Shown in pieces: positions 6,449-12,584 of a stretch of DNA of 17,581 nucleotides. The stretch's first letter is position 1. Each line of letters opens with the position of its first letter. The translations under genes were made by a program, and so were the position numbers. The stretch covers positions 1 through 17,581 of the forward strand of contig CAYPQM010000150.1 of the NCBI GenBank assembly GCA_964412845.1. Reading direction: 5' to 3'. A model generated the notes under the pieces. It worked only from the letters and a program-made list of their open reading frames with translations. It searched no databases and had not been told where the DNA came from. This stretch comes from JAWWPY01 sp964412845. GTDB taxonomy: Bacteria; Actinomycetota; Actinomycetes; Streptosporangiales; Streptosporangiaceae.

Positions 6449-7249
6449 TCAGGCGTTCGGTATCAGTTCACGGTACCGGCATATTCTCACGAAATCACCG
6501 GCATCCAGGCTGGCACCGCCGACCAGCGCGCCGTCAATATCGGGCTGCGTCATGATCGAGGCTATGTTGTCGGCTTTCACTGACCCGCCATACAGAATAC
6601 GCACACCTGCTGCCTCTGCGTCCCCGTGAACCGCGGAAAGCCTGCCCCGAATTGCGCCACAGACCTCTTGGGCATCTTCCGGTGAGGCCACCTCGCCGGT
6701 GCCGATCGCCCAGACGGGCTCGTAGGCGATCACCAGCCCGGCCACCTGCGCGGGCGCCAGCCCGGCCAGGCCGCCATCGAGCTGCGCCAGGGTGTGGCTG
6801 ATCTGCTCACCAGCACGGCGCACATCCAGGTTTTCGCCGATGCACAGGATAGGGGTGAGGCCGGCCCGCAGCGCGGCCTTGACCTTGGTGTTGACAACTT
6901 CGTCGTCCTCGCAGTGATACTGGCGCCGCTCCGAGTGGCCAGCCAGCACGTAGCCGCAGCCGAGCTTGGCCAGCATGAGGCCGGAAACTTCGCCGGTGTA
7001 GGCGCCCTGGTCGTGCGCCGAGATGTCCTGCGCGCCGTACCGGATCCGCAGCCGGTCCCCGGCCACCAGGGTCTGCACGCTGCGCAACGCCGTGAAAGGA
7101 GGCAGCACGGCCACCTCGACCGCGTCATAGTCCTTATCGTTAAGCGAGAAGGCCAGCTTCTGGACCAGCGCGAGCCCTTCGAAATGCGTATTGTGCATTT
7201 TCCAGTTGCCCGCCATGAGCGGCGTGCGCGCCGCGGAACCCGCCGTCAT
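6449..7249 (-). CDS. tpiA: Triosephosphate isomerase
   Basis: Interconverts dihydroxyacetone phosphate and glyceraldehyde 3-phosphate; cytoplasmic glycolysis enzyme. The 266-residue TIM barrel shows N15 and K17 (GNWKMH), catalytic H105 (AGHSERR), catalytic E177 (AYEPVW), loop 6 (PVWAIGTG, 178-185), YGGSV (220-224) and the phosphate-binding GGASL (244-248). The ATG at 7247-7249 has GAGGAAG 4 nt upstream. Its first codons (SAARTPLMAGN) are repeated 101 bp upstream in a short ORF whose TGA overlaps this ATG as ATGA, so translation may be coupled to that ORF rather than directly to pgk. The N terminus before TPLMAGNWKM is a few residues longer than in many relatives. Confidence 0.97.
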   Translation of the reverse strand: MTAGSAARTPLMAGNWKMHNTHFEGLALVQKLAFSLNDKDYDAVEVAVLPPFTALRSVQTLVAGDRLRIRYGAQDISAHDQGAYTGEVSGLMLAKLGCGYVLAGHSERRQYHCEDDEVVNTKVKAALRAGLTPILCIGENLDVRRAGEQISHTLAQLDGGLAGLAPAQVAGLVIAYEPVWAIGTGEVASPEDAQEVCGAIRGRLSAVHGDAEAAGVRILYGGSVKADNIASIMTQPDIDGALVGGASLDAGDFVRICRYRELIPNA

Positions 7250-7250
7250 G
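7203..7250. repeat. Downstream copy of duplicated tpiA 5' end
   Basis: Matches 7304-7351 at 43 of 48 positions, including 35 of 36 over 7203-7238 versus 7304-7339. This copy lies in the functional tpiA start region. The offset between copies is 101 bp. Confidence 0.85.
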
Positions 7251-7347
7251 CCGCTTCCTCACAATGCCGGTGGGTCCGGGGGTTGTCCCCCGGGCTAGCA
7301 CTGCAGTTGCCCGCCATGAGCGGCGTACGCGCCGCGGAATGCGCCAT
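7246..7347 (-). CDS. 33-residue ORF between pgk and tpiA, relic of the tpiA 5' end
   Basis: Too short for most gene callers. It begins at the ATG complementary to 7345-7347, overlapping the pgk stop as TGATG, with GAGGAT 8 nt upstream. It ends in TGA (7246-7248) overlapping the tpiA ATG as ATGA. Residues 1-14 read MAHSAARTPLMAGN and align with tpiA MTAGSAARTPLMAGN. The frame then diverges (CSASPGDNP...) through a hairpin sequence and closes. No catalytic residue is present. The former start signals, including overlap with pgk and a good ribosome site, belong to this ORF. I therefore infer that it marks the ancestral tpiA start, and that any present role is as a coupling leader for tpiA. It may equally be non-functional debris. 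Confidence 0.4.
   Translation of the reverse strand: MAHSAARTPLMAGNCSASPGDNPRTHRHCEEAA
7276..7293. repeat. GC hairpin between the two tpiA 5' copies
   Basis: CCGGGGG (7276-7282) pairs perfectly with CCCCCGG (7287-7293) across a 4-nt loop. It lies in the 65 bp that separate the duplicated segments, 16 nt upstream of the tpiA ribosome site. It could be a REP-like palindrome, an RNA-processing or stability element, or a translation attenuator. It has no U-tract. Confidence 0.6.
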
Positions 7348-7351
7348 CACG
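7304..7351. repeat. Upstream copy of duplicated tpiA 5' end
   Basis: Partner of 7203-7250. It contains the first codons of the 33-residue ORF and the final base triplet of pgk. The TGG AAA codons that carry W16 and catalytic K17 in tpiA are replaced here by TGC AGT, so this copy cannot encode the enzyme. Confidence 0.85.
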
Positions 7352-8555
7352 CGGGATCCTCAAGCGCCATCAGCCCGGGCAGCGTTCGCCCCTCCAGGTA
7401 TTCCAGGCTGGCCCCGCCGCCGGTGGAGATGTGCGTGAACGCGTCGGCGGGAAACCCGAGCTGCCGGACGGCCGCCGCCGAGTCACCACCACCCACCACA
7501 GTCAGCCCGCCGACCCGGCTGATCGCCTCGGCCACCGCCCGGGTACCCGCCGCGAACGCGGGGAACTCGAAGACCCCGGCTGGCCCGTTCCAGAACACGG
7601 TCTTCGCGTCAGCCAGCTTCTGGGCGATCAGCGTCCGCGTCGCGGGGCCCATGTCCATGCCCTCACGGTCGGCCGGGATGGCATCGGCGGGCACCACCAA
7701 CTGGTCGGCATCCGGTGCGAACCGGTCGGCGGTGACGATGTCGACCGGCAGCACCAGTTCGACACCGCGCCGGGCCGCCTCCTCGATCAGGGCTTTCACT
7801 TGCGGGATCTGCTCTGCTTCCAGCAGCGACTTGCCGACCTCGTGGCCCTGGGCGGCCAGGAACGTGTAGGACATCCCGCCGCAGATGATCAGCCGGTCGG
7901 CGCGGCTGAGCAGGTTGCCGATGACGGCCAGCTTGTCGGACGGCTTGGCGCCGCCGAGCACGACCACATAGGGCCGGGCCGGGTCGGTGGTCAGCTGGCG
8001 GAGCACCGCGATCTCGGCCAGCACCAGCTCCCCGGCCGCGTGCGGGAGCAGCCCCGGCACGTCGTACACGCTGGCGTGCTTGCGGTGCAGCGCACCGAAC
8101 CCGTCACCTACGTACAGCGACGCCAGGGCGGCGAGCTTGGCGGCGAGCTGGCCGCGCGCCCCGTCGTCCTTGCTCGTCTCGGCCGGCTCGAAGCGCACGT
8201 TCTCCAGCATCCCGATGTCCCCGTCGGCGAGCCCGGCGGCCACACCGGCGGCCGACTCGCCGGCCACATCGGCGGCCAGCGGCACCGGGCGGCCGAGCAG
8301 TTCCCCGAGGTGGTCGGCGACCGGGCGCAGCGATGGGCCGCCTGCGGAGCGCTGCGCGTAGCCGTCCCCTTTGGGCCGGCCCAGGTGCGCGCAGACAATG
8401 ACGCGCGCGCCCCGGTCGGCCAGCTTGGTGATGGTCGGCAGGCTGGCCCGGATCCGGCCGTCGTCGGTGATCCGGGTCCCGTCCAGGGGCACGTTCAGGT
8501 CAGCCCGGAGCAGTACCGTCTGCCCGGCGACATCCAGGTCGTCGATCCGCTTCAT
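7347..8555 (-). CDS. pgk: Phosphoglycerate kinase
   Basis: Transfers phosphate from 1,3-bisphosphoglycerate to ADP, giving ATP and 3-phosphoglycerate. The 402-residue protein is full length, with RADLNVPLD (17-25), HLGRP (57-61), LENVRF (118-123), DGFGALHRKHAS (151-162), GGAKPSDK (201-208), NGPAGVFE (323-330), GGGDSAAA (355-362) and the C-terminal STGGGASLE (377-385). Position 205 is Pro where the usual motif reads GGAKVSDK. The ATG at 8553-8555 overlaps the gap stop by 4 bp (ATGA), implying coupled translation. The TGA at 7347-7349 overlaps the ATG of the small ORF before tpiA. Confidence 0.97.
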   Translation of the reverse strand: MKRIDDLDVAGQTVLLRADLNVPLDGTRITDDGRIRASLPTITKLADRGARVIVCAHLGRPKGDGYAQRSAGGPSLRPVADHLGELLGRPVPLAADVAGESAAGVAAGLADGDIGMLENVRFEPAETSKDDGARGQLAAKLAALASLYVGDGFGALHRKHASVYDVPGLLPHAAGELVLAEIAVLRQLTTDPARPYVVVLGGAKPSDKLAVIGNLLSRADRLIICGGMSYTFLAAQGHEVGKSLLEAEQIPQVKALIEEAARRGVELVLPVDIVTADRFAPDADQLVVPADAIPADREGMDMGPATRTLIAQKLADAKTVFWNGPAGVFEFPAFAAGTRAVAEAISRVGGLTVVGGGDSAAAVRQLGFPADAFTHISTGGGASLEYLEGRTLPGLMALEDPA

Positions 8556-9577
8556 CCGAGCTGCCCGCCGACCAGGACGCTGAGGTCAGCCAGCCGGTTG
8601 GAGTACCCCCACTCGTTGTCGTACCAGCCGATCACCTTGACCTGGTCACCGAAGGTCATGGTGAGCGCCGAGTCGAAGGTGCACGAGTACGGGGTGCCGA
8701 CGATGTCAGAGGACACGATCTGATCGGCGGTGTAGTGCAGGTAGCCCTTGAGCGGGCCCTGCTCGGCGGCGGCCTGGAAGGCCTGGTTCACCTCGTCCTT
8801 GGTGGCTTCCCTGGTCAGCTGGACGACCAGGTCGGTCACCGAGCCGTCCACCACGGGAACCCGCATCGACATTCCGTCCAGCTTGCCCTTGAGCTCGGGC
8901 AGGACCAGGGCGGTCGCCTTGGCGGCGCCCGTGGTGGTCGGGATGATGTTCTGCGCGGCGGCCCGCGCCCGGCGCAGGTCCTTGTGCGGGAAGTCCAGGA
9001 TCACCTGGTCATTCGTGTAGGCGTGGATCGTGGTCATCAGGCCTTTGACGATGCCGAAGCTCTCCATCAGCACCTTGGCCATCGGCGCGACGCAGTTCGT
9101 GGTGCACGAGGCGTTCGAGATGATGTGGTGGCGGGCCGGGTCGTAGGCGCTGTCGTTGACGCCCATGACGATGGTGATGTCCTCACCCGACGCCGGGGCG
9201 GAGATGATGACCTTCTTCGCGCCTGCCTCAAGGTGCTGCCCGGCGTCCGCCGCCTTGGTGAACCGGCCGGTGGACTCGATCACCACGTCCACCCCCAGGT
9301 CGCGCCAGGGCAGTGCGGCCGGATTCCGTTCGGCCAGGACCTTGATGGTGCTTTTTCCTACGGTGATGGCGCCGCCGTCCGCGGCGACGTCGTCGGCGAG
9401 GGTGCCCAGGACCGTGTCGTATTTGAGCAGATGCGCCAGGGTCGCCGGATCAGTCAGGTCGTTCGCGGCTACGATTTCGATGCCGTCGGCTCCGCCCGCT
9501 GCCTGGGCGGCGCTGACCGCGCGCCAGTAGTTGCGTCCGATACGGCCGAATCCGTTGATGCCCACGCGGATGGTCAC
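8552..9577 (-). CDS. gap: Glyceraldehyde-3-phosphate dehydrogenase, type I
   Basis: Oxidises and phosphorylates glyceraldehyde 3-phosphate with NAD+. The 341-residue protein shows GFGRIGR (9-15) of the Rossmann fold, AANDLTD with D40 in the position typical of NAD specificity, the catalytic SNASCTTNC with C158, H185 (TTIHAYT), and the C-terminal WYDNEWGYSNR. The start is GTG at 9575-9577 with GAGGAG 9 nt upstream. It is the first gene of the gap-pgk-tpiA-secG run and follows whiA after 90 bp, where a weak promoter candidate lies. The frame opposite is open for long stretches, but only as a codon-bias shadow. Confidence 0.97.
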   Translation of the reverse strand: MTIRVGINGFGRIGRNYWRAVSAAQAAGGADGIEIVAANDLTDPATLAHLLKYDTVLGTLADDVAADGGAITVGKSTIKVLAERNPAALPWRDLGVDVVIESTGRFTKAADAGQHLEAGAKKVIISAPASGEDITIVMGVNDSAYDPARHHIISNASCTTNCVAPMAKVLMESFGIVKGLMTTIHAYTNDQVILDFPHKDLRRARAAAQNIIPTTTGAAKATALVLPELKGKLDGMSMRVPVVDGSVTDLVVQLTREATKDEVNQAFQAAAEQGPLKGYLHYTADQIVSSDIVGTPYSCTFDSALTMTFGDQVKVIGWYDNEWGYSNRLADLSVLVGGQLG

Positions 9578-9633
9578 GGCGGCGTTTCTCCTCGTCGCTT
9601 GCTGCCTGCTGACTGGCTTTTCCCCTCCTGGCG

Positions 9634-9661
9634 AGCCTATCGGACGAGCGGGCCGGGTCAG
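9634..9661 (-). promoter_or_regulatory. Weak promoter candidate for gap
   Basis: On the minus strand CTGACC (complement of 9656-9661) is followed after 16 bp by TAGGCT (complement of 9634-9639), which fits the actinomycete TANNNT -10 pattern. The -10 lies 56 bp before the gap GTG. The 90-bp whiA-gap gap is otherwise featureless. Confidence 0.3.
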
Positions 9662-9667
9662 GCGCGG

Positions 9668-10648
9668 CTAGGACATGAGCATGTCCGGGGTGAGGCTTGC
9701 CTCGGTGCCGGGGATGCCGAGGTCCCTGGCCCGCTTGTCGGCCATGGCCAGCAGCCGCCGTATCCGGCCCGCGATGGCGTCTTTCGTCAGTGGCGGGCTG
9801 GCCAGCTGTCCGAGTTCTTCCAGGCTCGCCTGCCGGTGCTGGATCCGCAGCTGCCCAGCGATGGTCAGGTGCTCGGGTGCCTCACCACCAAGGATTTCCA
9901 GGGCCCGTTCCACCCGCGCACCCGCCGCGACCGCCGCCCGGGCGCTGCGGCGCAGGTTGGCATCGTCGAAGTTGGCCAGCCGGTTCGCGGTCGCCCTGAC
10001 CTCGCGGCGCATCCGGCGCTCTTCCCAGGCCAGCACGCTGTCGTGCGCGCCCAGCCGGGTAAGCAGCGCGCTGATCGCGTCGCCGTCCCGGACCACGACC
10101 CGGTCCACACCGCGGACTTCGCGGGCTTTCGCATGAATTTTCAGCCGCCGCGCGGCTCCGACCAAGGCGAGCGCGGCTTCCGGCCCCGGGCAGGTGATCT
10201 CCAGCGACATCGAGCGGCCGGGCCCGGTCACCGAGCCATGCGCGAGGAAGGCGCCGCGCCAGGCGGACTCGCAGTCGCAGGTGGTCCCGGACACTACCTG
10301 CCGGGGCAGGCCGCGGACCGGGCGGCCGTGGTTGTCCACCAGGCCGGTCTGCCGGGCCAGGCTGTCGCCGTCCTTGCGCACCCTGACCACGTAACGGTTG
10401 CCCTTGCGCAGCCCGCTCGGGGCCAGCACGATCATGTCGGATGTGTGACCGAATACCTCGGCGATGTCCTTGCGCAGGCGGCGCGCTGCCGCGCCGGTGT
10501 CGAGCTCAGCCTCGACCACGATACGTCCGCTCGCCAGGTGCAGCCCTCCGGCGAACCGGAGCAGCGTGGACACCTCCGCCTTGCGGCAGCACGGCTTCAG
10601 TATGGTGACGCGGCTCAGTTCGTCCTTCACCAGGCCGGTCATCGCCAC
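9668..10648 (-). CDS. whiA: DNA-binding regulator WhiA
   Basis: Developmental regulator. In Streptomyces it works with WhiB to switch hyphae into sporulation septation; in other Gram-positives it affects division and chromosome segregation. The 326-residue product has the WhiA N-terminal region (CCRKAEVSTLLRFAGGLH, 20-37), a LAGLIDADG-like fold without nuclease residues (about 126-205), and a C-terminal helix-turn-helix (about 250-305, ending TKDAIAGRIRRLL). I chose the GTG at 10646-10648, giving MAMTGLVKDEL as in the family, with GAGGGGGA 9 nt upstream. An ATG (10652-10654) and a GTG (10655-10657) overlapping the yvcK stop would add 2-3 residues but sit too near that site. It follows yvcK by 5 bp. 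Confidence 0.95.
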   Translation of the reverse strand: MAMTGLVKDELSRVTILKPCCRKAEVSTLLRFAGGLHLASGRIVVEAELDTGAAARRLRKDIAEVFGHTSDMIVLAPSGLRKGNRYVVRVRKDGDSLARQTGLVDNHGRPVRGLPRQVVSGTTCDCESAWRGAFLAHGSVTGPGRSMSLEITCPGPEAALALVGAARRLKIHAKAREVRGVDRVVVRDGDAISALLTRLGAHDSVLAWEERRMRREVRATANRLANFDDANLRRSARAAVAAGARVERALEILGGEAPEHLTIAGQLRIQHRQASLEELGQLASPPLTKDAIAGRIRRLLAMADKRARDLGIPGTEASLTPDMLMS

Positions 10649-10653
10649 GGGCA

Positions 10654-11655
10654 TCACTCCCCCTCGAAGATCTGTGCGAAGGCCCCGGCAAGCTGCCGTG
10701 GATCGTGCCGCGGCGAGCCGTCCCGCATCGCCAGGTCCGCGAGGACGAGCCTGGCACCAAGCAGGCCGGCCGCCTTGTCGAGCTCCGCTACCGCGGTCCC
10801 GGCGGTTCCGCGGTCCGCCAGCACGATGTCCACCCGCAGCTGCGGCGCGTGATCCGCGAGCACTTCCAGATGTGCCTGCGGGGAGAACCCGTCCGTCTCA
10901 CCCGGCTGGGCGGCCAGATTCAGCACGACGATCCGGTGGGCCCCGGTGGTGATCAGCGCCCGGGCGAGCTCGGGCACCAGGATATGCGGGAGCACGCTGG
11001 TGAACCACGAACCTGGGCCGAACACGACCCAGTCCGCGTCCAGGATCGCGGTCACCGCCTCCGGGCAGGCGGGCGGATCCCGGGGAATCAGCGAGACTGA
11101 CCTGACCCGTCCTGTGGTGGTCGCCGAGGCGACCTGACCCCGGACGGTGCTCATCTGGTGCGGCCGGGCCGGATCGGCTCCCTCAACCTCAGCCACCAGG
11201 TCAAGCGGAACCGACGCCATGGGCAGCACCCTGCCGTGCGCGCCGAGCAGCCGGCCTACCCAGTCCAGCCCCTGGACGCTGTCGCCGAGGAGCTCCCAGA
11301 GCGCGACGATCAGCACGTTGCCCACCGCGTGCCCGCCCAGCCCCGAGTCGCCCGCGAACCGGTGCTGCACGACCCGGCTCCAGGTGGTCCCCCACTCGTC
11401 ATCCCCGCACAGCGCCGCGAGCGCCATCCGCAGGTCCCCGGGAGGCAGCACGCCAAACTGGCGGCGCAGCTTGCCGCTGGACCCGCCATCATCGGCGACC
11501 GTCACGATCGCGGTCAGCTGGCGGGTCACCCGGCGCAGCGCCGACAATGAGGCGAACAGCCCGTGGCCACCGCCGAGCGCTACCACCTTGGGGTTGAGTG
11601 GCCGCCCCGAGGGGGACACTGGGATGCCATTGTGGCCTGCTGCCATCGCGCTCAC
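10654..11655 (-). CDS. yvcK: UDP-GlcNAc-binding regulator YvcK (CuvA family)
   Basis: Cytoplasmic UDP-sugar-binding protein needed for cell-wall homeostasis and growth on gluconeogenic carbon in Bacillus and mycobacteria. It resembles the CofD phospholactate transferase fold but lies in the rapZ-yvcK-whiA operon typical of YvcK. Motifs are VVALGGGHG (24-32), TVADDGGSSGKLR (52-64), PPGDLRMAL (71-79), HAVGNVLI (109-116) and FGPGSWFTS. The 333-residue form starts at a GTG (11653-11655) overlapping the rapZ stop by 4 bp. An in-frame ATG at 11644-11646 is an alternative. It ends 5 bp before the preferred whiA start, and its last codons carry the whiA ribosome site. Confidence 0.94.
   Translation of the reverse strand: MSAMAAGHNGIPVSPSGRPLNPKVVALGGGHGLFASLSALRRVTRQLTAIVTVADDGGSSGKLRRQFGVLPPGDLRMALAALCGDDEWGTTWSRVVQHRFAGDSGLGGHAVGNVLIVALWELLGDSVQGLDWVGRLLGAHGRVLPMASVPLDLVAEVEGADPARPHQMSTVRGQVASATTTGRVRSVSLIPRDPPACPEAVTAILDADWVVFGPGSWFTSVLPHILVPELARALITTGAHRIVVLNLAAQPGETDGFSPQAHLEVLADHAPQLRVDIVLADRGTAGTAVAELDKAAGLLGARLVLADLAMRDGSPRHDPRQLAGAFAQIFEGE
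10658..10665 (-). promoter_or_regulatory. Ribosome binding site of whiA inside the yvcK end
   Basis: GAGGGGGA on the minus strand lies within the last codons of yvcK, 9 nt before the GTG at 10648. It supports that start over the two start codons overlapping the yvcK stop. Confidence 0.55.
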
Positions 11656-12584
11656 TCGCGTCCCAGGTCACGGTGTATCACCTGGACGCCTGCACCCTCC
11701 CCGGCCAGGCTCTCGGCGATCTCCTCAGCGACCGCGACGCTGCGGTGCTTGCCTCCGGTACAGCCGATCGCCAGCGTCACGAAGTGCTTCCCCTCCCGCT
11801 CATACCCGGCGAGCACCACCCGCAGCGCCGCGAGGTACGCGTCCAGGAACTCGGCGGCACCTGGCTGGCTCAGCACGTATTTCTTGACCGGCTCGTCCTG
11901 CCCGTTCATCGGGGCCAGCTCTTCGACCCACCGCGGGTTGGGCAGGAACCGGCAATCGGCCACGATGTCCGCGTCCACCGGAAGGCCGTACTTGAAGCCG
12001 AAGGACACGATGTTCACCCGCGGCGCGGTAGCCGCGTCACCGGCGAAGTAGTCGTGCATCCGGGCGCGCAGCTCATGCACGTTAAGCGCTGAGGTGTCCA
12101 GGACGAGATCGGCGTTCTCCCTGACACCCTGCAGCAGTGCCCGTTCCGACGCGATCCCCTCGACCACCCTGCCGTCCTCCTGCAGCGGGTGCGGCCGCCG
12201 GACGCTCTCGAATCTGCGGACCAGGGTGTCGTCGTTGGCCTCAAGGAAGACCACGCGGGGCCGGACGCCCTGGGCGGTGAGCTCGCCGATCGCGGACTGC
12301 AGGTCAGTGGTGAAGGCGCGGCTGCGGACATCCATCACGGCCGCGATCCGCGGCACCGCGCCCTTCGCGCGCCGGGCGAGATCGATCATGGTCGGCAGCA
12401 GGCCGGGCGGCAGGTTGTCGGCCACGAACCAGTCCAGGTCCTCCAGCGACTTGGCCGCAGTGCTCCGGCCCGCGCCCGACATGCCGGTGATGATCACGAT
12501 ATCCGGCGGCGGGCCCGCTTCTCCGCCACGGGCCTCGGGCCTGCCAACTTCTGCTTCCGACTGCTCTGCTGTACGGCGTCTCAC
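11652..12584 (-). CDS. rapZ: RNase adapter / nucleotide-binding protein RapZ
   Basis: P-loop protein. In E. coli RapZ directs RNase E to the sRNA GlmZ and senses glucosamine-6-phosphate; the actinobacterial role is less defined, but its pairing with yvcK suggests amino-sugar or envelope control. The 310-residue protein has Walker A GMSGAGRS (34-41), DNLPPGLLP (56-64), VVFLEAND (111-118), RRFESVRRPHPL (123-134), SFGFKYGLP (194-202) and the C-terminal GCTGGKHRSV (274-283). A 25-residue polar N-terminal extension precedes the P-loop. The start is GTG at 12582-12584, overlapping the uvrC stop by 4 bp, with GGGGGAG in the uvrC end. Its stop overlaps the yvcK start. Confidence 0.95.
   Translation of the reverse strand: MRRRTAEQSEAEVGRPEARGGEAGPPPDIVIITGMSGAGRSTAAKSLEDLDWFVADNLPPGLLPTMIDLARRAKGAVPRIAAVMDVRSRAFTTDLQSAIGELTAQGVRPRVVFLEANDDTLVRRFESVRRPHPLQEDGRVVEGIASERALLQGVRENADLVLDTSALNVHELRARMHDYFAGDAATAPRVNIVSFGFKYGLPVDADIVADCRFLPNPRWVEELAPMNGQDEPVKKYVLSQPGAAEFLDAYLAALRVVLAGYEREGKHFVTLAIGCTGGKHRSVAVAEEIAESLAGEGAGVQVIHRDLGRE

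Noticed and set aside
8735..10852. 705-codon plus-strand open frame opposite gap, whiA and part of yvcK
   Set aside because: It spans two well-supported minus-strand genes and the gap between them, shows no recognisable domain, and is a codon-bias shadow typical of high-GC DNA.
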